From NCBI GenBank assembly GCA_907163375.1, contig CAJQUW010012890.1, positions 558,001 through 622,000 on the forward strand: a stretch of DNA of 64,000 nucleotides, in the 5' to 3' direction. The notes under the pieces were generated by a model. It saw only the letters and a list, made by a program, of their open reading frames with translations. It did not search any database and was not told the origin of the DNA. This stretch comes from Prostheceraeus crozeri (lineage: Eukaryota > Platyhelminthes > Polycladida > Euryleptidae). The position numbers and the translations under genes are program-made. Shown here piece by piece: positions 24,165 through 36,000 of this stretch. The first letter of the stretch is position 1, and each line of letters begins with the position of its first letter.

Positions 24165-24495
24165 CCACCGTTCTCACTTAGAGGCTTACTAGCCACAACC
24201 TTGTGAGACTTGCCGCCTTCTCGGGAGGCGCCACCGCTCTCACTTGAAAGCCTTCTAACCACAACCCTGTGAGACTGGCCGCTTGCCGTGCAAGTGCCAC
24301 CGTTCTCACTTGAAGATTTACTAACCACAACCTTGTGAGACTTGCCGCCTTCTCGGGAGGCGCCACCGCTCTCACTTGAAGGTTTATTAACCACAACCTT
24401 GTGAGACTGGCCGCCTGCTGGGGAGGCTTCACCGCTCTCACTTGAAGACTCGCTTGATAACCATAGCCTTGTGAGACTGGTCACCTCAGGGTGCT
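24165..24495 (-). repeat. 66-bp minisatellite, five units, open as 22-residue repeats
   Basis: Five consecutive units of exactly 66 bp (anchors 'ccaccg' at 24165, 24231, 24297, 24363 and 'tcaccg' at 24429). Because 66 is divisible by three, two minus-strand frames stay open. One reads as serine/glycine-rich repeats of the type SSESGGASREGGKSHKVVV (120 codons with flanks, 24122-24484). Variation among units includes amino-acid-changing differences, so there is no clear sign of protein selection. It may be a plain minisatellite or a repeat-bearing exon; a possible acceptor (CCCTGAG) precedes it. I favour minisatellite. Confidence 0.7.
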
Positions 24496-25269
24496 CCGAT
24501 GCATGAGAATTTTTGGATCGCCTGACATCAAAGAGAGATTATGAGTGACAAAAAAAGCATTTCATGTCAATTTGGCTTCCTTTTAGAAGTATGAAAAGGT
24601 TCTCTCGTACATTGGACAAATTATAAATCATTCTAATTGAATGATTCTAATAGCTGAATTGTCGCTTATTAGACATGTACATCGAAAGAAGCTCTCAACT
24701 AATGTTGGATACAATAGCGCCTGCCTCGTACAACTGAAGCCATTGACTATTATCATAATTACAGCAAGAGCGGGGGGCACGAATTGTATTTTCGATGAAG
24801 AAATACTTCAATCCTGTCATATCAAAGCAGAGAAGACAGTGCATGATATTTACATAGAATGCGGAGTTCTAGAACAGATGAACTCCTTTTGTTCAGCCGA
24901 TTTCATTCAGTGCACCCGAGAGTAGTTGATGGACACTCACCTGAGTTATGAGGACTAGAATAAGACGTGAATAAGCACCAAGTCAACATTGCTACTTGCT
25001 AAGAAACACATTCTCTGATGTCGTGTGTCAGAGGGAGAATGTGACCACATCAGTATTGTGCCTGTCCTCTCTAGCCATCAAGCATGTCAGTTACGTCACC
25101 ATCTAGCTACCCATGATCATGTCTCTGTAAGACGAAACGTCAGCAATGAAGTCCAGGGAGCTGAACAACTTGTTTTTACAATCACAATAGTCCCCCGTCA
25201 AATGCAGTTAACATAACCAGCTATTTAACTATGCCGGATCAAGTAATATCCCTTGTCCAGATCATACGT
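24496..25269. other. Unassigned intron 4 DNA
   Basis: Open frames at 24641 and 25025 have no known motif. Confidence 0.35.
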
Positions 25270-25271
25270 CC

Positions 25272-25485
25272 CTTATGATGAATGAATGAATGAATGATGG
25301 CTTAACGTCACTACTCTCCCATACTAGGGGCTTGGACGGTGGTGACATAGGCGGAATTTAATCTGGAGCGTTTTAATCTATTAGTTCGGATGCCCATTCT
25401 GCATGACACCTTCGGGGCTCGACCTCTGAACCGAAGGATCGCTAGGCCAAGCACTTAACCACTGTGGCACGCAGACCTCAGTGAT
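25272..25485 (-). mobile_element. tRNA-derived SINE copy 1
   Basis: Read on the minus strand, the head (right end) has an A box TGGCACAGTGG-like stretch (here TGCCACAGTGG) with TTAAGTGC, and a B box GGTCGAGCCCC close to GGTTCGANTCC. These are followed by a body containing GGGCATCCG and ending at a (TTCA)n tail (25278-25298). The layout is that of a polymerase III-transcribed SINE. Sister copies are at 54468 and 55427 in the same orientation. Confidence 0.7.
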
Positions 25486-27429
25486 GTTCCAATAAATGTC
25501 CACTTAATTTGTCCTCTGTGAATAGAGATAAACTGGGTTAGTTTAGAAAGGCTGTAGGAAATTTCATGAACAAGCACCTGGACAAGATGCTCAATAGATA
25601 ACTAAGTCCTCGGCCAACTCTTTCAATTTATATGGCTGATTTTCATTCAACATTTTGATTCAGGAAGTTGAATCGGAGTTCAGAGTTGTGATCGATGAGG
25701 TGGTGCGACTGATGAAGCTACATTTAGTATACCCTGCCAGCATTGTCTAAAGCGAATGATCCATTTCAACTCTCCGAAAGTTGAAAAATAAACTGGAGTC
25801 AACAATGACCCAAACTCGTCTAAATCACCTCTTTATCCTCGAAACTTACGAAAACGAGGTAATCTGAATGACAAATGATAGCTTTGCTAAAAGGGGTGGC
25901 GACAAATGAAAACATAAATTTGCATTGCTTTGATAACTTTTGTTGATATAATTTCCAAATTGATGTGCCAGTGTCTGTATTTGCAGCACAATTCTAATAC
26001 ATGTATAGTGCCTAAAAGTAGCTCATCATGCTATTTGCGATGAGAAGTTAGACCATGTTTTAAACGCACAGTTATACTGATCAAGAACATTATATGAATA
26101 TAGATGATCATTATATAGAGTATCAGGCGCTTATGCAGTCCTCCCCTCCCTTGTATGTATAAGAAAACCATTATCATTCTTGCACAACCTAAACAAAACG
26201 AATGATCTAATCCTACATGGCAACCGTGACCCTAAACATGCAAAGAATTAAAGGACTAATTGTATACATACCAACTTACTTTGGGGTTAGATGAGTTAAG
26301 ATAAACAGGGGAATTGCACTGGTGCTGAGCATTACAGGTATTTTTAATTCAAAATTTATTTCGATTAGCAGCACTGCACTAAATTCTAGAATACATAAAT
26401 AAAGTACGTGTGCAGGCCTATATGCCTACAATCACCTAAACATGTGCGGTTTTTTGCCATACCAATGAGAAATTGCTTCCGGAGTCTATGATTGTTGAAG
26501 TTTGATGAAGCCGTCCATTTCTTGTTTTTCAATGCGTTGCGCCTTAATAATCTGCTAAAAAAGTTGCTAGTCCCCGAAATTCCTGAATTATTGATAGGGA
26601 TATTTACACGTCATGTTCTTGTAATATTCATGATGTTCTGCGTCATTTATCTATGTGACTTTTTATCACCATAACCAAATGGTATGTAAACTTCAGACTG
26701 TTGCAAGATAGACAAACGGAAAGACAGAAATTCAGTGGAGTTGTGTTAAGTATTTCCCTTTTTCATTACAAATATGTTGATTTTATTGACGAGTTACGAT
26801 ACAGCAAAAGTTGACCAACTGTAGTATACTAGAAATTCTAATGTCATATCCAAGTGATAGTATATAGATGTCCATGATGCAATTAATGGCCACAAACAAA
26901 GTAAATGAAACGACATGTAGTCGCTGACAATGAGGATACATTACCTTTCGGATGACAGTCTATATATCTCGGGGCGTAGTGCCAGACGATTTAGGCTCAT
27001 CATTTGAAAGGTAATGTATGCATTATTACTGAACTAAAATCAATGACATCAAAAATCCAAGATTTTGATCTGTAAAAGACTCAAATCTATGATTATTTTC
27101 TACATATCCCATACAGCTCAGAACATTTTGAGTATGTCAAGCTTGAGATGTCTACGAGTCCAAATTGTGAACTATAGGAATCACCTCAATGCCATTTTCA
27201 CTGGGAATTCGAAGATGGACGATGAAATACTCCTACCTCAATGGTAATCCATAGCAAATTAGACGGCCGTAATCATGCAATTAAGGCCATCTAATTTGGA
27301 ATTGGAGATATATAAGCGACTTTCATAGAAAAATGACAGGCGAAATATCGGCTGACAAACCTGCTTACTCAGGAACAATGCAAACTCTATGGTGATCTTT
27401 CAATCATAGACTTCGTATTTAGCGGACGG
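25486..27429. other. Unassigned DNA with a small hairpin pair
   Basis: Two short perfect-looking inverted repeats occur. At 26939-27016 the ends are CATTACCTTTC and GAAAGGTAATG. At 27256-27299 an AAATTAGACGGCC stem pairs with GGCCATCTAATTT. No exon was recognised. Confidence 0.4.
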
Positions 27430-27435
27430 AAAATA

Positions 27436-27515
27436 GCTGCGCGTCTTGGTGTATTTGTACCAGCAACCTCTAGTATTCTAGACCAACGCTCTACCAACTC
27501 AGCTATCGACGGGCG
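27436..27515 (-). pseudogene. tRNA-like sequence, degenerate
   Basis: On the minus strand the sequence begins CCCGTCGATAGCTGAGTTGG then TAGAGCG, an excellent tRNA D-arm and A box. It continues through an anticodon-like arm (TTGGT-CTAGAAT-ACTAG, loop AGA) to GGTTGCTGGTACAAATACACC, a B box with at least two mismatches, and ends AAGACGC, which pairs with the 5' end apart from one or two bases. It resembles a tRNA-Tyr-type scaffold but the loop does not keep its anticodon, so I call it a pseudogene or SINE head. Confidence 0.55.
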
Positions 27516-28510
27516 ACAGTGCGACAAAAGTCCTCAATTGAAGAATCCACGTAATCCAATCAGATGGCTTCATTACCCACGACAACAGATAGTTTAGCGT
27601 CAAGCCACACTAATGCTAAGATATCGGTAGTTCAAAGCCAGCATTATACTTTGAAAGAAAACAGAAAGTACATAGAACTGTATCGAAATGTATTTCATCT
27701 CTCTAAATGTTTCCACAGAGACAAATGTTCGATAATACGTCCTGTGAGAGCAAAAAACTGTCTATGTCGGATTAGTGATTGAACATCTTCATGTTAGTAA
27801 GACAGGAATAGTGAGAAATGAACTCTTGACAATATTGTGAAAACAAACGTGTTCCCTAGTCATGTAAATAGCAAGCTTTTACAGCTCTTGTAGCTATTAA
27901 GAAACAAAAAGAAAGTCTATCAGACACATTCTTCTCTCTCTGAATGGAGCTCTGGCTGAACTGAGACGATTCTTCGTATACAAAAGGTGTTTTGAGTCGC
28001 TCTGAAGGAGAGCGAATGACAAGAATAATCAGAGTACTTTAACCGTCATTGAAGGCAGATTCTCCCTTGAGTTTCACCGAAACATGGATGATATTTCCAA
28101 GTGGAATGTTCAAAGCAATTAAAGAATGTCAATGGGAGAAGACGATTTTTCTTCTGCATATTCAGATGATGTCAAACAATTAATGTCAACCAAGTGAAGC
28201 TCTAGAATTGTAAAGGTCAACTATCTATTTTGTCAAATCAATTCGATGTAGTTCATCAGTGTGTTCTCAGCTACAATGTAAGGAAATATTTGAACGAAAG
28301 CTATTGCCAAATGCATTCGTCTTTCATATTCAATCTGAGTAAATGACAAAGCGTCTTATAATATGATATGGAAATCAATATATTTTGGGAAGTAATGCAA
28401 AAAAGAAAGAACTTTTCGTTTGATAATTGCACATAGAACAAATATACGATGTACATGAAAATAGAATTGCTATGTCTGGCAGAATACGGTGTGGTTGAAG
28501 AAAGTTTCGG
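27516..28510. other. Unassigned intron 4 DNA
   Basis: Nothing recognised. Confidence 0.4.
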
Positions 28511-29023
28511 GAGCTCCAAGCCCTCTTAACATCAAAGTCACCGTCCAGGCGAGTCAAAGGCCAGCTGTATGCTGCATGTGTCCGGCAAGCAATGATTTAC
28601 GGTTGTGAATCGTGGCCCCTGCTCGCAAATCATGAAAGGATGCTGCTGTCTGAGGAGATGCGCATAATACGTTGGATGTGAGGAGTGAGAAGATCAGAGA
28701 GAAGGTCGAATGAAGAACTGCGACAGGAAATGGGGCTAGAGAACATCTTGGATTCGATCAGAAGAGAAAGGTTGCGCTGGTTTGGTCATGTGCGGAGGAG
28801 GAGCGAGTAGGAATGGGTCAAGAAAGTTACGGACATGGAAGTATGTGGCAAGCGTGCTGTTGGACGCCAAGGAAAGACCTGGCGCGATGTCATCGCCGAA
28901 GACCTGAAAAGTGTTGGTGCTCAAGAAGCTGATATACACGATCGCCAGAAGTGGAGGAGCATCATCAAGCGGAAATCGTCTAACCCAGCATCTTCTGGAC
29001 CACAAGGACGCAAAAAGGGATGA
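28511..29023 (+). pseudogene. LINE reverse transcriptase 3' remnant
   Basis: Plus-strand frame, broken by stops near 28680 and 28808. It reads as the end of a non-LTR retrotransposon polyprotein: YAACVRQAMIYGCESWPLL, then MRIIRWM, RRSNEELRQEMGLENILDS, RRERLRWFGHVRRRS, and VGRQGKTWRDVIAEDLKSVG...DRQKWRS. The 'LRWFGHV-R ... GR--KTW-DVI--DL' motif is very common in invertebrate LINE tails. Only the last part of the element is present. Confidence 0.75.
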
Positions 29024-29215
29024 GTGAGTGAGTGAGCAGCTCGTTTGAAGGAAGCAAATATCTGCCAGATCATGTGATCGACGGCAAGTGATCGTACAAC
29101 CTATGATTAAATGACGACGTTCATGTGGACTAGCTACGTTGATGGACTCAGATGTTACTGAACACGGATTGTTTCCAAATCAGCGTTAGACACGATCGAG
29201 GTGCGTTTCTCGAGA

Positions 29216-29715
29216 CTGAATAGGATCGGACCGACGTTCCCCTGCGTGTCGTAAGTGGCGACTAGAAGGGACATTTTGCCACTGCAGCTCTGGTGTTGGC
29301 AGTTTCATGTCTTATTCTCATTGCCTTTCCTCAGTGGCTACACTAAGTTCATGTTGCGGGGATCCTGACAGCCGAATCTTAAGCTGTTGAGATATGCAAC
29401 GAAGCTCTTTGAGCTTCCTCCCCCCTGTAGCATATCTGGCTATGCCTTTTCCAAAGTCCCCTCAGCAATGGCCGCCGCCCCTCTTCGGAGGTAAGGTGTG
29501 GGGTGGGTCCAATGCGGATGCTGCCTCCCCGGTCAATGTTGTTCACCCTGTACGAGCAGCCTTGTCTTGGGTATGGTAGCACTCCGGTGACATCGGAATG
29601 GCCATCTCACTGGGCACTCCTCGCCAGCAGTAGGCATTACTTTGCTTGATGAGTGCTTCGCATTGTCTTGATACGAAGCCTCCTAACCGCTGGAGGGAGT
29701 CGGGTAAAAAATCAA
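29216..29715. repeat. Interspersed repeat, copy A (shared with 60625-61085)
   Basis: About 450 bp that recurs at 60625-61085. Shared landmarks are 'gaccgacgttcc', 'gcgtgtcgtaag-ggcgacta', 'cattttgccactgcag', 'ggttggcagcc', 'gagcttcctccccc', 'ctggctatgcc', 'ctcctcgccagcagtaggc', and a terminal 'gggtaaaa' followed by CAA repeats. No intact reading frame. The CAA-rich end looks like a retroelement tail. Confidence 0.65.
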
Positions 29716-29945
29716 CAACACCAACATGAAATTCTTGCCTTTTTTGTTGGTCCGTTCTCGCCTCTCCACCATCCACATTAAGGATCTCATTCGGCGCTTC
29801 ACCTTTGTTCCCCGTGCTCAAGAACTTGATGGTCTTCAACATCTTCCTTTCTTCCCCCTCTTTCAGTTCCTCTACAAAGCTTCTCCAGAATGTCTTCATC
29901 TTCTCCTGTCATCACATGTTGACATGAACATCGATGAGGATTGGT
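29716..29945 (-). pseudogene. LINE fragment (region between endonuclease and reverse transcriptase)
   Basis: Minus-strand frame reading FWRSFVEELKEGEERKMLKT, IKFLSTGNKGEAPNEIL and DGGEARTDQQKRQEF. This resembles the linker before the reverse transcriptase of many LINEs ('W--f---L------R-W--ik-L-------pn--L......K---F'). It abuts the interspersed repeat on its left, so the two may be parts of one 5'-truncated, rearranged insertion. Confidence 0.45.
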
Positions 29946-30149
29946 TTGTGGTCTGAGTTCTGTGAATAGATTTTTTTATTCAGGTTACGGTTATAACAAT
30001 AGCCATCTGAATCGGGCTTTACCACCTCGGGTACTAACGTGCCCTCGTATTATCGTAATTAAAGCCGTCAGATGATTACTATTCCTATATTAGTACTTTA
30101 TCAACATCTAAACGACCTGGTATTTCAAGGACGTAAGAGAGAATATTTC
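29946..30149. other. Spacer
   Basis: No feature recognised. Confidence 0.35.
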
Positions 30150-30318
30150 ATAGAGTTTAGAAAATATCTTGAATGTCCAGGAGAAAATATCTTGAACGTC
30201 TATGAGAAAATGTCATGAATGTCTATGAGAAAATGTCATGAATGTCTATGAGAAAATGTCATGAGCGTCTATGAGAAAATGTCATGAATGTCTATGAGAA
30301 AATGTCATGAATTTCCAT
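30150..30318. repeat. 23-bp minisatellite, about seven units
   Basis: Units of GTCTATGAGAAAATGTCATG plus AAT, repeated head to tail, with more diverged units at the left (gtccaggagaaaatatcttg). Noncoding. Confidence 0.85.
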
Positions 30319-31224
30319 GGTCGATGAACCACAAATTCATAGAAGTTCGTTCAAAGATGCAGCAGCAATCTTGACCTTACAATGTTTACTTCAGACATAT
30401 CCATTCAATTTCAAGTATCTGATTATTCATTTTCAAATATCTGAAATTCATAATTTGGAAATTGCTGAAAGGTAGAGGAAAATTAAAATGCTATGTTACT
30501 TGAGATGTTGAAAAATGATTCTGGACGCATCATTTCCAGACCGGGAGATTCTGCGGAAATTCCGCGCTACAAAGCATTTTCAAAATCCTAAAATCTTAAA
30601 AAATCTTCCATAAAAAATTGTGCATGTAGCTAAAAGCATTAAGATGAGATTCACTTGTACTCGTGTGTTCCTTTAAAGTGAGTTGTTTGCTTCGCAGTGC
30701 ATGAGAAATGTAGATGGCGAATCCTTGCATGCCTACTTATGAATCAATGCTTTATTGATTGTCGATTCTGCTATGGAAATTAGAAAGGATTACAAAAGTA
30801 GGCTTCGATGATTCCCGCATTGTATGAATTTGTGGCGGAATCTGACAAGGAGACACAAATTATCCGGATGATTTCTATGGAAGATGTGCAAAATTTGTGC
30901 TAGAAAAGCTGAACTCTATTTTCCTAATGAACTGATAGGTCTATGACGTCCGTCTTTTAACTATATGTGAAGCATATTTCATGCACGATTTAAAAATTCC
31001 GGGATTCAAGGTCTTCTTGCAAATCTACAAGTAAAGTACGATGATGAGCAGTTGAAATCTCATGCCTGTGGAGCTACCTATAGACAACATTCTACAAATC
31101 TGCCAACTGTCAGCCAGACCATTGAAATACTTCGAATTCAAGGGCTGATTTCAACAATACCACAGCGTACTGAGAACATTACATGCACAAGTTATTATTA
31201 TCACATATTTGTCGTGATACTTAC
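30319..31224. other. Intron 4 DNA next to exon 4
   Basis: Nothing recognised before the exon 4 donor at 31224. Confidence 0.4.
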
Positions 31225-31542
31225 AATGAACAATCAGGGTTTCTGTGGCTGTTTTGGCTGAGTTGGAGACTTCATTACTGGCTAAACATGTCAGGCGAGA
31301 TTTGTGATCTCTTCTTGACAGGCGGGAGATTGATAATGTGTTCGCCAATTCCGGACGTCGATTAGGACTTCTCAGGTCGTATGAGACCGACTCTCGATTG
31401 CCTTTCCCACTGGACAAGGTTTGTTTCCATATCAGACTGCCCCTTGGAACACCGGGCTTAGCTGTGCAAACAGCCTCATAGCTATCTCCTTCATAATATG
31501 TCTTCCTCCTGTTAACGCGAATAGAAGGTACTCCAGGAGCAG
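31225..31542 (-). CDS. Exon 4 of nephrin/Kirre-like receptor (Ig3)
   Basis: A 106-codon phase 1-1 exon. The acceptor is a strong polypyrimidine tract ending TTTTTTCAG and the donor is GTAAGTAT. The product is a full Ig domain: GVPSIRVNRR, first cysteine in YEAVCTAKPG, tryptophan in GSLIWKQTL, then LSISRLSRRDHKSRLTC with the second cysteine in CLASNEVSN, and a final strand ETLIVH. 'C-A-PG-P-G-L-W' and 'LTCLASNEVS' are strong matches to what I know of nephrin-type domains. It lies about 14.5 kb from exon 3 and 25.9 kb from exon 5, both introns being rich in repeats. No stop interrupts the exon and no lesion is visible. Confidence 0.85.
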
Positions 31543-33781
31543 CTGAAAAAAGAATTAATAATGATTGCAAAAGTTCGACATGATTGATGAAAATTCATCA
31601 TTATTCAATGTTCCACTTTTTAGTTATTCATGTCCCCACATAATCTAAACCTATGAATTCATACTTATCTCATGTCCTCTCCCATAGAAATTGAAAATGA
31701 TAAAATCTCTAGAACGCAAATGTAGCTTCATGCAATAAACAATAGTGGCACAAAAATCGCACACATTTTCACTTAGATACACAAGCTAACGGCTGCATAA
31801 TTGAATCAGGAACAGTCATATGTGTGATTCAAAGCTTTTCATTGGCTCTTCATGCCACCACTTAGTTCCCCTGGATATGCTTCCTACCTTGAGTCAACTT
31901 CCATTCTTGTCAACTTCAGATAAACAATATATTTCTTTGTCCTCTCCGGACAACACAGACAACCGACCTCTGTCACCCCGCTGCTGCTGATTACATGGCT
32001 CAGAAGAGTGCCATCGTAGATAGCTCATGCCCTCTCTAGACAACAGAGATTCTATAATTCTATAAACACAAATTCTATAAGACATGAATTAGAACTCGGG
32101 CAGTTTGGAGGTTTCGCTCAAAACAGTGAAAGATAGATGCAAGAGAATCATTTATCATTCAGAAACCTCCCATCTTCAGTTGGTGATGAATTGATGATAA
32201 GTTTGGGAAACATACATACTCACACTTCAGTGCTTGGAACAGTGTTGCAGATGCTGTAATCCCACCCTTATGTTCTGATGTTAAATCTTCAAAGGAAGAT
32301 ACAGTAAAGAGACTTGACTGGCTTGATTAATTTGATGATATACTTTCTGACGCCCTTTTGCTAGTTTTGAAAGTGATTTTTTCTAATCATTCGAGAGTTT
32401 TACTTCTCCGTTGATATTTTGTGATGCATCAATTTCTCTTCTTCTATTCTGGCAAAACACAAAGCGTTTCATGGCAAGACAAATAGACGTTCCCGAAGAA
32501 GATTGTCAAGTTTCAACACGAGGTTAGAGGAAAACGTCCTTGGTGGCCCTTCTGCAGCGATCTGCACACTGATAGCGATGGATAGACGTCCAAAAATTAT
32601 TATTAGATTTACTCATGAGTAAAAATGAAACACTTTGATGAATATTGTGATGTTATCAAAGATAAACAGATTTCGACTTATGTTCCAATTTGCTTTAAAC
32701 AATAATTCCCGGTTGATATCTCGTGAAGGGACGATTCAGGTAGGGAAGTTGACAATTCTCGACCACATCATCCGCTAAATCTTCACTCGCTTCGATTACC
32801 ACTGGTTGGCAGTGTTCCGCAGTTAGTTGTCAGTCTTGTGGCATTTGGTGTTACTGCATAGATGCAGATCTTAGGATTAAGGGGGTTTAGACTTTTTGCT
32901 GAACAAATAAATGGTCAACCTTCGAAATGTTGTCTGCAGGCTCTACGGCAGTGGAAACTGCAATGAACATCATTAACCCCAATTATAATTTTTTTAATAC
33001 AGTATCCACGGAACATTCTCCATTTCTTTTTCACAACTCATTATCTGGATACGTGGAGCACGGATTTCTATTTGAACATCATTAAATTGAACAATAACTT
33101 CCATTGAAATATTCGCTCTGTGGTGCCCATTTGTAAATTATGCGCAGTAATAAAAACGACATAAATTGCTCAGCGCTTCATCCGTTTTCTGTTGGAGCGT
33201 AAACGAACTGAATGAAACCACAAGGTGGACAGTTGTCCTCTGAATCTTGTGTGCACTGCCAGCCAGTTTTGAGTATTTGTTATGTTCACCTTATGATTGC
33301 ATTCCGTTCCGTGTACGCTCCAGCAGAGAACGGACGACCGCCAGGCAATCTATGTGGTTTTCATTACTACACATAATTTCCATTGAAATGTCAAATACAT
33401 GAATCATAGAGGTCGGATTGTTAGATATCTTTGCTATCTTAGCTATCATAACGGAGTCATGGAACATCCCAGACATGCATTAGTAAATATGTTATCCGTG
33501 AATGTGACAGTAATGTGAATGTTAGATCTGTTTTGTGGACTTACTAGAGGACAAACTTTTAAAATTTTTAATTTCAGCACAAATACAGCAATTTTGACAA
33601 TCATGAAACACTCTCCTAGGCTATAGAACAATAATTCATTCGCTGATCAAGTTTCAGAAATCAAAAGCATAACAAGTGAACATTGAAGATGAGATCACGA
33701 ACTAGGATGTGCAATCTTTTGGATACAAGCCCGAATATACTTTGGTCTGGATGATTCAATCAACAAATGATAGCGAAAATA
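31543..33781. other. Start of 14.5-kb intron 3, with a stray ~90-bp repeat copy
   Basis: Bases 31910-32050 contain a copy of the GCTGCTGCT-type repeat (phrases 'acaacacagacaaccgacct' and 'catggctcagaagagtgcca'). A 24-base imperfect inverted pair around GGAGCGTA-AC / GT-TACGCTCC lies near 33185 and 33305. Nothing else recognised. Confidence 0.45.
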
Positions 33782-33789
33782 GTGTGGAC

Positions 33790-34301
33790 CACAGAATTAG
33801 ATTGTTTAACCGTGTCACTTTGCTGGAAGTGCAAACTGATTCAAAACGATAGCACATGCGGAAACTTAATAAGTGGCCAAAAAGAAATTTCCAATGCCTT
33901 GCATAGATAGGAAAAATAGTCGTGCGGATTGATGCGAATTCCTTCAAAATGATCTGATCGCCACGACTCCTTCAGATTCGAATTCAGATCATTGAGCAAC
34001 AGTTTTCTCAATAATGTTGGTCTTTCCGATCATTATTAAAAAAAATTAGTATAGCACACGAAAAAACTGTCACAAACTTCTCTGTAGAACTTGATATCGT
34101 CTGTGTCTCTTTGCTGTGTGATCCGGTTGATAACAGTCACTGAAACTTCGCACAATTTGTCGTGTTTGATCTTGAACTGGCTGCTTATTGCTCTTTTTCT
34201 ATGGCATTATGTCAGCAGATTGTGCCATTTCATAGGCATTACATGTTCCAATGCCTCCTGTCTAGTCAAACAGAAGAAGAAATGACTTGTCTAATTCTGT
34301 G
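33790..34301 (+). mobile_element. MITE copy 2 of the 522-bp family
   Basis: A 512-bp element with ends CACAGAATTAGA / TCTAATTCTGTG and flanking octamers GTGTGGAC and ATGTGGAC, seven of eight identical. Internal sequence is colinear with copies 1, 4 and 5 (for example 'tgtagaacttg' and 'gtgtgatccggttgataacag'). Confidence 0.8.
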
Positions 34302-34309
34302 ATGTGGAC

Positions 34310-35117
34310 AGTGTAACAAGAAAATGTCTCATCATCTTCCTTCTATGAGTCTTCCGTAGCAACATATTTTCACGCATATTCAAGCATCGCAACTTAATGT
34401 ACGAGACCATTATACGGACAAAATTTTGCATGCCGTGCATTAATGAAATAAGTGAAGTAGTCCATATTTGATAAATATTATTGCACGACGTACATGTGAC
34501 GCATTACTATGGGACTGTTCATTGACTGAAATTCTACCAGTAGAATTTTCAATCGGTTTCGGTACTATACTGACGTTCAAAAACTTTTTAAAGGCAGAAA
34601 ATTAAATCGGTTTAATATTCAGCCGGCAGCATTTTAGTTAATGAACAGCCCCTTTATCGCTACATCGCTGTTAAGATCTCGTATCGCACTGTGGCTGTAT
34701 ATATCATGTATTCGTTGCATGCAAACGTTTATTTCAGGACATAGAAATAGAACAAAGACATTTTGATAAACAGCGATTAGATAGCTTTCACTTTGAGATT
34801 TCTGCAATCGGCTAACCAGCACCTCTTCTTATTTCTAGGCATAGAAATCGAATTATTATCAATGCCATTGATCTACTGCTATTGTGCAGAGAAGCTTTAC
34901 AGTAGGTTGATCAATGGTTATGCAAAGGCACATGATTCCTTCGCGTCTTCAATACCGTGGACAAGTAGTCATCAATTGTTTTCAATGTCCATCGCTATAG
35001 ATTCAATTGAAGTTCGAAGAGTGCAACGTGGCGCCATAATGCACAGTGGACTGTAGCATTAAGTTAGTTAATGCGCGCCTTAAGGGATGGTTTATACTTT
35101 CCCCGTATTGAGAACGG
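34310..35117. other. Unassigned intron 3 DNA
   Basis: Nothing recognised. Confidence 0.4.
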
Positions 35118-35255
35118 ATATCATTTTTTTGTTGTTGTTTACAAGTTGAAATTATTGAAATGTTATTTTTTAATCTTTCTACGCACAAGCTGAAAAATAA
35201 CATTTCAATAATTTCAACTTATAAACATCAACAACAAGAAAAAATGATATCAAAG
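35118..35255. repeat. ~140-bp inverted repeat (hairpin)
   Basis: The left arm runs from 'gatatcattttttt' through AGTTGAAATTATTGAAATGT. It is mirrored to the right by ACATTTCAATAATTTCAACT and 'aaaaaatgatatc'. The loop is about 20 bases. This may be a small MITE; no target duplication is clear. Confidence 0.65.
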
Positions 35256-36000
35256 TTTTTCTTCACCAAATCAATAGAAGTAACAAAAAAGAGAACGGAG
35301 ATAGCTCCTGAAAACGCAGACATATCCGTTTTTCGGAAACCTCACAATTCAGCGTAAATTATTGTATGATACGGGACTAAAAAATACGGATGCATGTTTA
35401 AAGTTTATTAATCATTCGTATGAAACGGAAGTTCGATTTCTTGTCAAAATCTTCATTTATCTCGTCGAGTATAGACGATCGGATATCTTTAGTGATGTCA
35501 TCGCTTCAGCTTCAATCTTATTGGTTCAATCAAACTTCAGTCGACTGAAATACAGAGACAATGTCTGCGTGTCTTAATTTTCGAGCCTCCGTTTCATGTC
35601 TGCTGATAAAAAAGATGCTCGAAACGTCTCCGTTTTCGCACAAAATCTATATATATAAACCAGGTTGGCTTTACGCGTATCGACGCTGTCGTGCATTAAC
35701 CATTACTTATCAGCAATCCTGAACTAGACTCGCTGTAAGTGTCCGTCCGAGCTTGTGTCCATAGAAATCACACTTTTCGCCTTCGATATCACGTAGTCAT
35801 GATAGTACATATCCGTTGTAGTTCTTTATTTTACTAGATTTTACTGATAGATCTAGTCAAATCAGATCAATTTTTATGTAAACGCAAACAGCGGAATGAA
35901 ATAAGTTTCTCTGTTTATCATCTGTGTTATTGAAAGAACGACTAATGGCATCATGACAGGTACTCAGCTAGAATTGTAATGAGATGCGTCAACCACTAGA
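35256..36000. other. Unassigned intron 3 DNA
   Basis: Nothing recognised. Confidence 0.4.

Noticed and set aside
27436..27515. A functional tRNA gene
   Set aside because: B box mismatches, acceptor stem mismatch and an anticodon that does not fit the scaffold.
28736..29005. Minus-strand 89-codon frame
   Set aside because: It is antisense to the LINE tail at 28511-29023, which explains the open frame.
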